The notes under the pieces were generated by a model. The model ran no database searches. It saw only the letters and a list, made by a program, of their open reading frames with translations, and was not told the origin of the DNA. From assembly GCA_023548195.1 (NCBI GenBank), contig JAJHZJ010000121.1:6538058-6602057 (forward strand): a stretch of DNA of 64,000 nt, written 5' to 3'. The stretch is from Bettongia penicillata ogilbyi (Eukaryota; Chordata; Mammalia; Diprotodontia; Potoroidae). Positions 11,973 through 23,842 of this stretch are shown piece after piece. Every line of letters starts with the position of its first letter. Positions within the stretch are counted from its first letter, which is position 1. A program made the translations under genes and the position numbers.

Positions 11973-12451
11973 TGTAATGGTAATTTAAATGACAAGATCT
12001 TTCCCCCAGGCAGCTCACATGGAAGCCTAAGTCACATGAGTCTGTGGGAGGAGTCTGCTGAAGGGGTGGAGCAGAAAGGGTGGAACAAGAAGAGGCGGAG
12101 CTAGTTTGTCATGAGAGCAGTCAGAGCTAGGGAGGATGCAGGCGAGAAGGCAGCTAGCTAGTGTGAGTGGGAGAGCTTGCTTGTGATTTTATTTGAGTGC
12201 CTGCTTGTGATTTGTTTAATGGAGCTGGTTTGTGGGAAGCCTAGCAGGGGGAAAGCTTGGGGATGGTTTTGTTCTCTGCATTGTTATTGTGTATAGATTT
12301 TTGTTGCTATGATGGATTTGGCTTTCCAGTGTCTGAATGGATGTTTTGGTTCTGTCTTCCATGTGGAGAGTCTGTTGTATTTTGGGATTCAGAACTGCAC
12401 TGAAATATTCATGGTTACCACAGGTGCTGTGGATATAATGTTGGTGCTACA
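11973..12451. mobile_element. Solo LTR of an endogenous retrovirus, about 479 bp
   Basis: Starts TG (tgtaatggtaattt) and ends CA (ttggtgctaca). Both ends abut GATAG (11968-11972 and 12452-12456), a 5-bp target duplication, and the interrupted MIR continues across the join. No gag, pol or env sequence is present, so this is a solo LTR from LTR-LTR recombination. Orientation is unresolved because no clear polyadenylation signal is visible. Five-bp duplications are common for ERVL-type elements, but the family is not assigned. Confidence 0.8.
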
Positions 12452-12560
12452 GATAGGTGCTGTTGTTATCCCCATTATATTTGAGGAAACTAAGGCCAAC
12501 AGAAGTTAAATGACTTGTCCAGGGTCTCACAGCTGGTCAGTGGCATAAGTCAATGGTCTT
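12452..12560 (-). repeat. MIR-class SINE, minus strand, right part
   Basis: Continues the element from 11972: 'ttatccccattatatttgag', 'aaatgacttgtccagggtct', 'cacagctggtcagtgg'. The 66-codon frame at 12309 runs from LTR into MIR and is not a gene. Confidence 0.8.
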
Positions 12561-13015
12561 TCACCCATACTTTGGATGGACAGTTCTAGGAATGGTAACC
12601 ATATTATAGGATACAAGTAATCATCTTCTCCTAAGGCTGGCACTGGTCAGACCTATTCACCAGAGTTGAGACTATGCAAATAAAAGGAAGACCTGCTTTA
12701 CAGAGTGAATAGTTAACTTCCATAATTCATTACTTCCAAAGAAGTACTATAAGTTTTTTATGCAGGTATTTAAAAAGGAGAGAAGGGGGCTTAGAAAGAC
12801 TCACAGATAACAGATTCATAATGAATTATTTCAGAAAAATCAGGATTCTTAGATAAATAACCCTATTCTAAGAAGTTGAGCAGGAAAACAACACCCTCCT
12901 CTTAAACTCTCCCTTGGTAAAACTGTTGTAGATAGAATAAGGGAGAGACAGACCATGGGCATGTTGGAAGCTGACTGCTGGAAGCCACGAGTGCTTTGCC
13001 ACACTCTTCAATAAC
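12561..13015. other. No gene seen
   Basis: Unique-looking AT-rich DNA. A 61-codon minus frame spans part of it without recognisable features. Confidence 0.4.
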
Positions 13016-13400
13016 TTCATTCCACAAACATTTATTAAGTGACTCCTCTGCACAGAATACTATGGTAGGTACTAAAGCAGGTGCTGAATTTAGATAAAAT
13101 ATATCTCAGGCCCTCAGGAAGACTTTAGACTAATAAGGAGCTATGAAATAAATGTACATTAATTCTAATAGAAATGATGTACAATAAGTAGAGATGTAAG
13201 GTGTATATACCTATGGGTAGGATAAGGTACGTTGTTTTGGGGGTAATACAGGAAGGTTTGAGTTTGAAGTGTCAACAGAACATCAATGTGAATATATCCA
13301 ACAGACAACTAGAAATATAACACCAGAGCTAGAGAGGGTTGGGAAGAAGCTGAAGATTAAGATAGAGACTTGGGAACTATTTCTTTTGGGGTAATATCTG
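13016..13400 (-). mobile_element. L2-type LINE relic, minus strand
   Basis: Begins with the reversed 3' end ('ccacaaacatttattaagtg', 'caggccctcaggaagacttt'). Further right it reads inner sequence ('tttgagtttgaagtgtcaac', 'tatatccaacagacaact') that matches the reversed region after the reverse transcriptase. Confidence 0.65.
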
Positions 13401-13891
13401 AAGTCAAGATCTCCTACATAAGATAAGATCTCCTAGATCACTATGAGACCATTGGAAAGAAGGAAGAGATTATGACTGAGTATCTAATACATTTTCTACT
13501 GTGGCCTTTCCTAAATAAATTATTTCACATCTTAGTAGATCTAGGTTGCCTGTCCAATGTTCAAGTGAAATAGGTAGCTACTATATCACTTCTATCAGAA
13601 TAAAATCAATTGTCAGAAAAGTTTGGTTCTTAGGAAGATGAGCTTCAAAGACAAGCAGCACAAACATGGCAATGTATCTGAGTACAGATTTTTCATGTAA
13701 TACTTTCTCTAAGGTCAAAGAGCTTTTTAGGTTCTGTTGACTGGGCAATAAACCTCTCGGTGAGGCAAATTCTTTCAATGCAATAATTTCTTAGCTCTAG
13801 CACCCTACTACCCAGAAAAGCTGACACCTAAGTGCCAAACTTACTCCCAAGAAATACCTTTATACCAGAAAATCTGAGCTGTCTGTAATGT

Positions 13892-13946
13892 ACACACACA
13901 CGTGTGTGTGTATATATATATGTATATGTATACACACACACACACA
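13892..13946. repeat. Compound CA/TG/TA microsatellite
   Basis: Runs from (AC)n through (GT)n and (TA)n back to (AC)n over 55 bp. The order is nearly self-complementary, so it could form a hairpin. Confidence 0.9.
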
Positions 13947-14261
13947 ACATTTATGCTTATCCCTTGTACATTTTTATTTGGCAGTGGCATAATGGCAATT
14001 TTTTTTAATCATAATATGCGAAGAGAGAGCAGAATGTTTGAGTCATACCAAATAACTTAATTACTGGTAAAGTAGGACCTGAAAATTATTGAAGTAATTT
14101 TTATGATCTGCCCTTGGAAGCCATTCAAACTTGCTATAGTCTCACTTCAAAGAAAATAATTTGGATTTAAATGTCCCTCCTTTTTGGCCTTTTTTTAAAA
14201 TAGAGTAACAAAGCTGATAAATGGTTTGATATGTTAATGGATAAAATAATAGCTTACAATT

Positions 14262-14398
14262 TAATGTTTATCAAGTGCTTACTTCAGAATAACCAAGGAG
14301 ATGGCCCTACCCCCATTATTCCCATTTCACAGATAAGGAAACTATAGCTTAATGAGATTCAGTGACCTGCCTGGTAATTCCTAATTAAGCCATTCTCT
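14262..14398 (-). repeat. MIR-class SINE, minus strand
   Basis: 'tttatcaagtgcttacttca', 'cccatttcacagataaggaa' and 'ttcagtgacctgcctgg' are reversed MIR blocks. Confidence 0.65.
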
Positions 14399-14741
14399 AA
14401 AAGACAATAAATACAAAGTAATAAAATCAAATAAAAGGCTTAATTTTGATATTTGTGCTATTCCAGGTCATATCACTGAACCAGGTCCTTCCAGCTAAAT
14501 GTTTCCTTCTCCACTTAAATTCAACTCTAATTAATGAAATGCATTAGTTCACTGTTATATCCAAATACCTGAAGAAGGTAATATGTGAAAATGAGTTACT
14601 TTACTGATGGATATAAAGTTCTCTGCAGACTATCACAAACCCGATAAATGTCAACTATCATTACCTATCTCCACTAAAGTCTTACCTTTATCAGGTTAAG
14701 GAGGTAATCCTGACTTTTAAAGGTAATGCCAACAGAGGATA

Positions 14742-14948
14742 GTCTCTGAGAAGCAGGTTGGTTTAATAGACAGAGCACTGAACTTGGTGTCAGGGAGACC
14801 GAGGTTCAAATCCTGCTTCAACTACTTACTAGTTGTGGGGTCTTGGATAAGTCATTTAATATCTCTGTGCTTCAGTTTCTTAATCTGTAAAAGGAAGTTA
14901 GACTTGAGAACTCTGAAGTCTCTTCCAATTCTAAATCCATGATACTTT
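14742..14948 (+). repeat. MIR-class SINE, nearly full length
   Basis: Head 'gacagagcactgaacttggt', box-B-like 'gaggttcaaatcctgcttca', core 'ttcagtttcttaatctgtaa' and 3' end 'aagtctcttccaattctaaa'. Well preserved; not a functional tRNA gene because it has no cloverleaf 3' half. Confidence 0.8.
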
Positions 14949-15849
14949 AAGTCTTGGCAAGTCAGATAACTATTGTCTAGCTAGGTTAAATTTAAAGAGA
15001 CATCACAAGTTAGCCACCAGCAGCGTTTTGTTTTTGTTTTGTTTCTTGGCAAAAAACTCATGAAGATTGCTGACGGGGGCTTAGAGGACCTTGTGATTTG
15101 GGCTGATAAGCGTACCACATAAATAAAATAACGAATCCATGAAACTAACTTGCATAATGGAGGCCTGTAACATATCAAGTGCTATATTAATATGGTGTAC
15201 CTGTCCTCACGATAATGGGATAATATATGTTTGGGGGAAACATGAACTATGAGAGAGCTGGGCCACAGTGAGGTGACCAGTATTCATTGAAGCAGGCTAA
15301 GTCTATCATCCCAGTTCTGCAATGAAATAAGAGCAGGGCAAAACCACATGCAAAAGGTCATCATGGAGTGACCTAAAAGGGGACCATTGGAATTGCTGAA
15401 GAGCTGTCAGCTTAGGCCAAAAGGTGGAGAGGTAGGGTCATGTAGCCTATATGGATCAGGATAGGTGAAAGAAAGGCACAGTTTCTAGATTCCAGGCCCA
15501 CTTACTCAAGAGTTTAGAGTTGGAGAAAAAAATTCTAGAAGAACTCAAATGCCTAGGAACCCTAAAAAGTTTAATTCAACAGAAGGGAAACTAGAATTGA
15601 TGTGACATCAAACTCGGTCACTGGAAGAAGGGAAGTACTAAAGGAATGTTTTCCTAAAATGATCTTTGCAAAAAGTTGTGTCTGATTTCATATCTGTTAC
15701 TATTTTAATATAGCAATTTTTTCATGTCACATTAGTGGAGAGTTTTCTTTAAAACTTTGTTCAAAGTCATATACATAGTATGCTACATTGAAATGTTAAT
15801 TGGCTTGCTGAAGGCTACGAAACTGCCTCTGAAAAACTAAAGTTGAGAT
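14949..15849. other. No gene recognised; possible older part of the next LINE
   Basis: About 0.9 kb without a named repeat. It may include diverged upstream sequence of the LINE relic that follows. The 65-codon minus frame at 14981 is unremarkable. Confidence 0.35.
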
Positions 15850-16160
15850 TGACACAGAAGAAAATGCAGAAGCATAAAGTGGGTGTCAGCATGCTACAAC
15901 ATATCAGCCAATGAGGAACTCCAAAGAGCAGGAATAAAGGTTGTCATCAAGGAATTTTATGAGAGAAAGGGAAGATGGGCTGCTCACATGGCAGGAGTAA
16001 AGGGTGAAAGACGGGCAACCAGACGTCGGAAGAAGGCAAAGAAGGCCTCCAGCACATTAGGTAGGGTCCGTCTGCAAGCTTTTAAGAGAATATGGACAAG
16101 GGTAGCACAAGATAGGTTGCAATTTTCATCAGTGGAGGAAACTTCCAAATCAATAGCATC
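15850..16160 (+). mobile_element. RTE-like LINE relic, reverse-transcriptase C-terminal part
   Basis: The frame at 15883-16236 reads 'ISANEELQRAGIKVVIKEFY', then 'ERKGRWAAHMAGV' and 'RIWTRVAQDR'. This is the order found after the reverse transcriptase in several non-LTR elements (NEEL, IKxVI, RWAGHxAR, WxRxAQDR). The 117-codon frame stayed open but has no start context or exons, so I read it as a LINE fossil and not a host gene. Clade assignment is tentative. Confidence 0.55.
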
Positions 16161-17115
16161 ACAGATAAATATATATATAAATACACCAGGATGTGCAGAT
16201 CACTATGCTATGTTCTGGGAGAAATACAAAATCTAATCAGGTAAGATGAAATTTCTGTTTACAAAGGTTTAATAGTCTAGATGCTAGAGCAAAATGTGAT
16301 GTGATTCAAAGGGAATGATAATTACCGACTGGAGGAATAAGGAAAGGCTTCATGAAAGCGATGGAATATGAGCTCTGATCTAAAAACATCTACAGAATTT
16401 TAATGGAGGGAGAAAGGACAGAGGGGAAGAGAAGAGCATTCTCCTCTTTTGCTCAGGTCATATGGCCCTGATTAGTGAGTGCATAAATGAAAATACATAT
16501 AACCCATTGCACCTAGCTGTTCCCAGAACCCTATCCAAACTTCCAGACTTCACTTTAACCATATTCCTCCTATGTATCCATTTGACCACTACATACTGAC
16601 TTCTAGATACTAGGCCCTTAAAGCTAACCCAGGTGATTTCAGATAACCCACACAGGTGCCATACTATTCTGAATAGTGAGTATGTGAGTTTAAACTGATA
16701 TACCACACTCTGTCTAGTCTATCTTGCCAGCCCCAACCCCCTGAAAATAAATCTTGCTGCCTGTAGGTCCCCTTTTCATCAACCATCCCCTACACTCTCC
16801 ATATCTATCTCTCTCTCTGTTTTTCTCTCTGTCTCTCTCTCACTTCTTGCTCTGGGATCAGGAATAATAAAAAAGAAAAAAACTTTTGGTTTTGGAAAGG
16901 ATGTGTTAATAGATCTACTGTTCCTTGTGACTTACCAGACCAAAAGACCCTTTTCTAGCCACCACTCCCCAATATGTTTTATCTATCCTTTGAGGTTGTA
17001 AGTTTCTTAAGAGTCAGGGCTATTTGGCTTTTGTATCTTCAGTACTTAGCACAGCATCTTGCACAATGTAATGTGTGTTTTTAAAGTGCTTTTCTTTCAT
17101 TTATTTGTCCCTTCT
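16161..17115. other. No gene recognised
   Basis: Contains a CT-rich tract at 16805-16845. The stretch at about 16970-17070 ('tttgaggttgtaagtttctt', 'atcttcagtacttagcacag') resembles a diverged plus-strand L2 3' end. Confidence 0.4.
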
Positions 17116-17324
17116 AACTATAAGGAACACCAAAAGGAAAGGCACAGGAAGCAGGAAAAATGAGAATATGTATTAGAGATGGCAAGTATTCTAATACATA
17201 CAGTAGAGGAGTATGAACTAAATCTGGAAAGAAAAGAAGATGCCAGATTGTAGAGGATTTTGAATGTAAGCCTAAAAATTTTTACCTTTATTCTACAGAC
17301 AACAGGGAGCATTGAAAGCTTTTG

Positions 17325-17670
17325 AGCAGTCACTCAACAAACATTTTTTAAGCATTTAATATATTGCAGACTAGGCACTATGTTAAAGCACAGGACATAC
17401 AAAGAAAGGTTAAAAAAATTCCTGCCATCAAGGAACATACATTCTAATGGGGGAGAAAGCTCATAAATAGCTGATACTTATAAGATATACACAGAGTAAG
17501 TAATCTCAGAGAGAAAAGCACTAGCATCTAGGGGGACAACGTGATCTCTGATATGTAGAAAGAAGATTAATCAAGCTGTTTTATTAAGGTTGGACTGAAA
17601 AAATAAGAGATAAAAATACTAATTAGAAGAATATTGCAATAGTCTGGAGGAGTAGTAATGAGGGTCTATA
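17325..17670 (-). mobile_element. L2-type LINE relic, minus strand, left part (split by a hAT fossil)
   Basis: Reversed 3' end ('ctcaacaaacattttttaag', 'tgccatcaaggaacatac') followed by inner sequence 'agaatattgcaatagtctgg'. It breaks at 17670 and continues at 17848. Confidence 0.75.
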
Positions 17671-17847
17671 GAAAGTATCCTTAGCTTTATTTTTTTGCTT
17701 CATTGACCACTTTGGCAATTTGGGAAAACCTATGGACCTCTTCTTAGACATGTAAAATAAAATACATAAGATTATGAAATAAATCAATTATGTTGAAATA
17801 GAGCTATAATTTGTTTTCAGTTCATCGACACCAAGTTAAGAACCCTT
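17671..17847 (+). mobile_element. hAT-type DNA transposon fossil, nonautonomous, 177 bp
   Basis: Imperfect terminal inverted repeats (left 'aaagtatccttagc', right 'gttaagaaccctt'), flanked by ggtctata (17663-17670) and ggtctaca (17848-17855), an 8-bp duplication with one mismatch, as hAT elements make. The inside ('aacctatggacctcttctta', 'taaaatacataagattatga') resembles a repeat I recall from eutherian genomes too. A second copy lies at 26770-26941. Confidence 0.65.
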
Positions 17848-18030
17848 GGTCTACATTATAGACTATATACTTAAGATGGCAGCAGTGGGAATAGAAAGAA
17901 GAGAGTGGATGTGGAAGACTTTGCATAGGCAGAATAAACATAACTTGGCAAAAGATTATGGTAGCAGAAAAAGAGAATTCAGAAGGAGGAGTAACTTGGT
18001 GCGGGGAGATTCTGGACACCCATCCACATA
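17848..18030 (-). mobile_element. L2-type LINE relic, minus strand, right part
   Basis: Continues the L2 from 17670: 'aagatggcagcagtgggaat', then 'gactttgcataggcagaat' and 'aacttggcaaaagattatgg', the reversed inner L2 order. Confidence 0.6.
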
Positions 18031-18717
18031 AGATGGAGATATCCTACAGTCTGTTAAGGATGCAAATTTTTCACTTGCAAGATAGTTTGGGGTCTTCAAA
18101 AGATAGAGATTTTGCAATCATTTGATTAGAGGTGAAGTTCTGAAATCAAACGAGTCTGTTAATCGGTAAAGCGTAGAGAGACGAGAGATAAGGGAAGAAG
18201 TCAGGGGAACATTGACTTCATTAGATTTGGAAGAGAAAGAGGAGTAATCAAAGAAAACTAGGGATGATTAGAGATAGAAGGAGGGTGAGAGGAGAGTATC
18301 CCCAAAACAGAGAATACCCAGAAGCTGAGTTATCAGTAATATTAAAGGCTAGGCAAAAAATGAGAATTAAAAAAAAAGTCTTTGGATTTGACAATAAGGG
18401 CTTTTGAAAAATAGCTTCCACTGAATCACAGGGACAGAGACCATATTCTAAGAGACCATGGCAGAAGTGCTAATGAAGTAACATGGGTATAAATTCATTT
18501 TTCAAGATGTTTAGCAGAGAACGAGAGAAGAGAGCTAGTCCAGTTAGCTAAATATGGGAGAAATGTTGAGAGAGTGCACAGGATTTTGTTTTTGGTGGTG
18601 ATGTTTTCTAGTATACCCTTTGAAGAAAAGGGAAAAGAATTGATGTACCAGGACAGAATGAAAATGAATCAAAGATAGTGGGTTAACGCTAAGCAAAGTT
18701 TGGATGAAGTCATAACA
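18031..18717. other. No gene recognised; purine-rich plus strand
   Basis: Plus strand is rich in A and G, as expected if it is further reversed L2 sequence, but I cannot align it by eye. Confidence 0.35.
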
Positions 18718-18762
18718 GTTTCTATGAATCCTGGGAAGATTTGCATAAACTAATTCAGAGTG
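18718..18762 (+). mobile_element. Fragment of an L1-like 3' region
   Basis: 'tttctatgaatcctgggaag' followed by 'atttgcataaactaattc' matches 18991-19030 closely. It passes directly into MIR sequence at about 18763, so it is a truncated second copy of the element at 18975. Confidence 0.5.
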
Positions 18763-18862
18763 ACTTGCCCAGTGTCATTTAGGTGGAAGAGTTGGGATTT
18801 GAATCTGGATTATTAGAATATAAATTCATTCCTTCTTCCACTACACCGGGCTTTATTTGCCT
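18763..18862 (-). repeat. MIR-class SINE, minus strand
   Basis: 'gacttgcccagtgtcattta', 'gttgggatttgaatctgg' and 'cttccactacacc' are the reversed MIR core and head. Confidence 0.65.
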
Positions 18863-18974
18863 CTACATATGAGACCAATCCAAAGTTTGCCACTTAAAAA
18901 AATACTGGCTACCTTCACAGAATCCATCACTTTATTTCCTCATTATTCCTAACCTGCTAATCTTCATCCTTGAG

Positions 18975-19392
18975 GAAATGATATAGGAAGAGTTTCTATG
19001 AATTCTAGGAAGATTTGTATAAACTGGTAAAGAGTCAAGTAAGCAGAACAAGGAGAATAATTTATGTAATAACAACAACATTGTACAAAGAAACAAATTT
19101 GAAAGACGTAAGAATATTGATCAATGTAATGACTACTTGGGATTCCAGGGGATCAGTAATGAAGCACACTACCCATTTCCTGACAGAGAAGTTATGGATT
19201 CAGGGTGCATAATGAGACTTTTTTTTAATATGACCAATATGAGAATTTTCTTTTACTTAACTATGAATATTTATCACATGAGGTTTTTTTTTTCTTTTTT
19301 TCTTCCTTCAATGGTTAGAAGTAGGAGGAGAGAGGGAGGGAGAGAAAAACAATTTTAATTGAAAAAAATAACATTGAATTTTTAAAAGTAAT
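18975..19392 (+). mobile_element. L1-type LINE 3' region
   Basis: 'ctaggaagatttgtataaac', 'gtcaagtaagcagaacaagg' and 'aataacaacaacattgtac', then a T-rich block and a purine-rich block 'gaggagagagggagggagag', ending A-rich. I recall this order from the 3' end of marsupial L1 elements. The small frames at 19015 and 19137 are remnants. Confidence 0.65.
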
Positions 19393-19838
19393 TCAGAGCA
19401 CATGGAAAAATGGACTAACTTTAGTTAAGAAATTGAATCTTTTCCTCTGAAAGGAAGAGAGAATAAGCAATGACAAAGAAAAGTTGAGGAGAGGACTTAA
19501 GGAAATATCCTTAGGACAGTCTTAGCCTTCCTGGTCAAATGAAAAGCTAGATCATCTTGTATAAGAAGGAGAGGATATGTACTTGGGGAACTCTGAGGAA
19601 TTAACATGTATTGTTCAGAAAGCCTGCAAGAGGCAAAGATATCTAGCATTAACTAGTAATGGATAAAATCAGCAGGATTTTGTTCAGTAAAATTCAGGAT
19701 CAAGACCAAAGAAAGGACACAGTATGGTTTCCTCAGAGATAAAGATTAGCAGATTAGAAATAACAAGAAAAGAAAGTGATAGATTCTATGGAGGTAGTTA
19801 TTTTTAAAGTGGCAAACTTTGGGTTGGTTTTGTATAAG
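19393..19838. other. No gene seen
   Basis: AT-rich and purine-rich DNA with no recognised feature. Confidence 0.4.
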
Positions 19839-20022
19839 GAGGCAGATAAAGCCTGGTGTAGTGGAAGAAGCAATGAATTTAGATTCCAAGAATCTGGATT
19901 CAAATCCCAATTCTGCCACCTATATGACTCTGGGCAAGTCACTTTACTTATCTGGGTTACCTTCCTCATCTATTAAATTGGGTGGTTGGATCAACCGACC
20001 TCTACATCAACAGCTGTAAGAA
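19839..20022 (+). repeat. MIR-class SINE, nearly full length
   Basis: Head 'tggtgtagtggaagaagcaa', box-B-like 'gattcaaatcccaattctgc', core 'actctgggcaagtcacttta', 3' end 'ttgggtggttggatcaaccg'. Three overlapping open frames here are chance. Confidence 0.8.
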
Positions 20023-21948
20023 TGGGAAAGATAACATAGGGGAGTAGGGACCAAAAGTCATGATGGAGACCAAAAAAGAAAAAAGCATTTAAACTGGGTA
20101 ATGAATTTCCTGATCTTGAGACTAGAGCAGTTTCATGAAATACCATACCAGTATTTGGCATCAGTTAGGTAGATATGTCACTGGAATTGAGGAAATTAAG
20201 GATTTGTGTGTTATGGTTGAATAATTATTGACATACACACTAAAATCCTTAAGGATTATAACTGAGGAAGTGATATAGAAGCCTGAAAGGTCATAGAGTC
20301 ATTAAGGAAATTGGAAAAGTTATAAAATATTGGTAAATAATAGCACGTGACTTTCTGAAGTTGCCCACACCACTACCCTGAAAATCACAAGTTTGCGCAG
20401 TACTTTATCTCCAGTTTCATTGTAAATGGAAGGTAGAAAGATTAAGCACAGGAGAGAAGGCCATCAAAAGATATGCTGCATGCCTAAAAATTGCTTGTCT
20501 TATTAGATTTTATGTCTACATATCCTACCTGTCTGTCATATTGAATAGGGAGAAACTGAAGATAATATTCTCCACCTACAGTCTTTTTTAGGACTTGTCT
20601 AGGATGGTTGCTTAATTTTCACAACTATCCAATGCAAAATGATTTGGAGTAGAAACGGACTTCAATTATCTGGGGACCTTAAAGTAGTCAGTAATTCTAG
20701 GTGATACTACTACATTAGTACAATGCAAGACACAAAGCAGATAATTAATCATTATTTATATGGCTTTTTAACAATTTGAAAACTGTCTGTGTCATTCCAT
20801 GGTCTTTCCTTGTTTGGCTATCTAGACCAGATTTTCCCCTTCCTATTTTCCTTACAGTGACATTTCTAAGCAAATTTGGGAGTTAGAGTGCTACTAGTTA
20901 CTATGTGATTCTCTAAAACTCACAAGTAATTACTATGACTCAAGTCAAATGACATTAGTCAACAGCCAAAAGCAAAAATAGTCCTTGAATGTATAGAAAC
21001 TAACCCAAAATCATAGACTCTTAGAGCATAAATGAAACTTAAAAGTCATCTACTTAAGACTTCCAACCAAATTATAAATTTCTCCCATATGACAAAACTT
21101 GCAAAGCTAAAGCTAGGTAGGGATCATTTCTAACTTTTTTTAAAAAGAAATGAATGATAGAATCAAAAGCACTCAGGTATAAATGAAGAAGAGTTGCAGT
21201 TTGTATGAACAATTGGCAAGCTATTCAGATTATACAGGTGTGTGTAGAATCTCCAATAGCAAAATCAAGATTGAAATAGACGATCGGACAAAATACATGG
21301 TGGCGGGGGAGGGGGGGGGGCGGCAATAAAATCATCAGGGGGAGAAAGAGCAAAAAGAAAAATTAAGGATTATAAGAAAAGAAACTAGGAGATGAATGGT
21401 CTGCATTTGAATTTGATAATGGGCCAATTTGCTTAAAACAACTGTTTTCAAGGAAAGATTTTATAAAAAAAACAGCAATTCAACTGACTTCTTTAATTGG
21501 GTGAAACGCATCCTTTGAAATCAGATAGTGCCAAATCTGCTCCTCAAAACTAAGGCAATTGTTCACATTGGATTGTTAGTAGTTATTATAATAATAAAAA
21601 TCAAATGAAAACTGTAGGTGTTATAAAACTAGCAATACTTTTAAACAGTTTGATTTTTTTAAACTAGCAAATACTAACAAAGATTCTTGTTGCTATATAG
21701 AATTTTATGACTAAATCAGTTCTATATGGGAGAGGTGCATGTGATACAAAGTGGAGGGCTCTGAATTTGTACAAGGTTCTACCACCATATAAGACCTGAA
21801 ACTTTAATAAATCCTTCTCAGAAGGGTCAGCCTTACCATCTCAATCAATTTCTGATGACTCAGCACTGGCTAGTTCCATTTTTGCATCCATTCACACTCA
21901 GAGCAATTGACATATGAATGTTCTTTAAAGCAGTAAAATCAGGCTTAC
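20023..21948. other. No gene recognised
   Basis: About 1.9 kb. It contains a short reversed MIR-like piece at about 21010-21065 ('ccaaaatcatagactcttag') and a G-rich run at 21305-21320. No exon and no open frame above 60 codons. Confidence 0.4.
21305..21320 (+). repeat. Poly-G tract
   Basis: Two G runs, of five and ten bases, separated by a single A and flanked by GGC on both sides. Could form a G-quadruplex; prone to length error in sequencing. Confidence 0.8.
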
Positions 21949-22273
21949 AACCTCAATGTCATGACTAAATTTGCTGCCAAATTTTGCCATTTCTTCTGTT
22001 CATTCACACACCCACCATTCTAGTATGGATGCTCATCACCTCTCACCTGGACTATTTCAATAGCTTTTTAATTGGTCTTTCTACCTCATCTCTTCCTACT
22101 ACAATTCATCCCCCACTCAGCTTCCAAAGTAATTTTCCTAAAGTATAGATCTACCTCTATCTTCCTTCTACTCAATCTCCAGGGGTTCCCTATTATCTCT
22201 ATGATGAGGCCCTTCATAGCCTAGTCCTTTCCTACTATTCCAGTCTTATATTTTACTATCATCTCCATATTCT
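21949..22273 (+). mobile_element. L2-type LINE relic
   Basis: 'ctcacctggactatttcaat', 'ttggtctttctacctca', 'gcttccaaagtaattttcct' and 'ccttcatagcctagtccttt' follow the L2 order downstream of the reverse transcriptase. The 3' end is replaced by the TA repeat. Confidence 0.75.
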
Positions 22274-22372
22274 AATATATATGTATATGTATGTATGTAT
22301 ATATGTATATGAGTGTTGTCTATACATGTATATATGTGTGTATATATTTTATATAATATATATATATATATG
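22274..22372. repeat. TA/TATG microsatellite
   Basis: About 100 bp of (TATG)n, (TA)n and related units directly joined to the L2 relic on its left. Confidence 0.85.
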
Positions 22373-23842
22373 AAAAGGCAAGTCTAAGAAGAAAATGAAC
22401 ACCAATGATTTTAAAAGCAAGCTATAAAACAAGGCATCCAATCACCTCAAACATAAAATAGAAAATAACTATTACAAATAATATAAGTAATAATTAAAAT
22501 TAGGTGTATATAGAATCTTATAATGGGGCTATTCTAAGAGTATACTACTTAGTCAATAATGAACCTAAAAAAGTCTCACGCTGGCCTAGAGTTCTAACGG
22601 AACTGTGGTTCTAACTTTGCACTTGCCCTTGTGATCTGGGGAGGTGCCAAGAAAGTTGAGGGAGTTCTTAAGTCTCCCTCGTGTATATGAATATGAATAT
22701 ATTTATATATTCTGACTGATGACAAATGATGATATGACTCTGATTCTGATTTATCCACAAAGGTATTTTGATTGGTATCAGAACACAACATAATACTACT
22801 TACTTTTAAGCAATGAAAGCAACATATATTTTGAATGTCTTCTTCAATGTCTTTTACATGAAGAATTAGATTATTTAAGAAGTAGACCAGAATAAATTTA
22901 AACTAGGGAAGTTATGTATCTAAGAATAAATACTGACCTTTACAGCCTAACCTTAAAAATAAGAATTCAAAGGAAATGTAAATATGTTATCTTCCAACAT
23001 ACTAATAAAATACCTCTGCCTAGAAAATAAAGAGATGAGAATCAAAACAATCCCTGACTCAAAGATAACTGAATAAAAGTGGTTCATTTAAAATAACATG
23101 AAGATTTAATCATGACTGTTCAACACCTCACCTCAAACTATTTTCACAAGGGAATTAATGTCTTATAATTAAAAGTGTTTATAGGATGTTATATTAGTAG
23201 TAATTAGAAATATAATGCTAATAAAAGCCAACAAACATAATGCTACTTCTATAATTTCATCCTATAAGAAACAAAATGTCTACAATGTAATTTCATCCTT
23301 AGAAATAGTATGACATTTATGAATGACTCTAATGTAAAACAAAATTAAAGGATCGCACATTTTCCCCAATGGGTATATTTTCACTCAAAATGAAAACCCA
23401 TAATTCAAAATCCACAATTAGAGACTAATGATACAAATATCTTATGGTAATCACTACCAACTGCAATGAAATTCTTCTACTAGAAAACTTCGTCTTGAGT
23501 CTTCATGTGAATCAACAGACATAGAAACATACTGTACTGTTTATTTATGAAGGCAGATTTCAAAGAACACAAAGATGATGCAAAGCAATCCCAAAGGTAT
23601 TGTTTCTCCTGCTCAAGCAATAAACATGGCTTCTAGTCACAACTTCTTTTCATGACTACTACAGAAATTTATGTTCAGTGCACTGGAACAAGAGAGTGTG
23701 AAAAGGAAACTTATTCAGTGTAGTTGAACAGCCCTTCATGCATTCATCTTTCATTGAAACCAAGTTCTAATATTTTATTTCAAAGTGACAGTAATACAAT
23801 ACACCTGCGCTGAAATTACATGATCTCTAAGATTTATAATCT
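22373..23842. other. No gene recognised
   Basis: About 1.5 kb of AT-rich DNA with no named repeat. The 65-codon minus frame at 22594 has no recognisable motif. Confidence 0.4.

Noticed and set aside
14807..14826. Box-B-like 'gaggttcaaatcctgcttca' as a tRNA gene
   Set aside because: It is the head of a MIR-class SINE; no acceptor stem or complete cloverleaf can be formed. The same holds for the other SINE heads.
15883..16236. 117-codon frame as a host gene with a basic domain
   Set aside because: The motif order fits the C-terminal region of a non-LTR retrotransposon; no intron, promoter or start context is seen.
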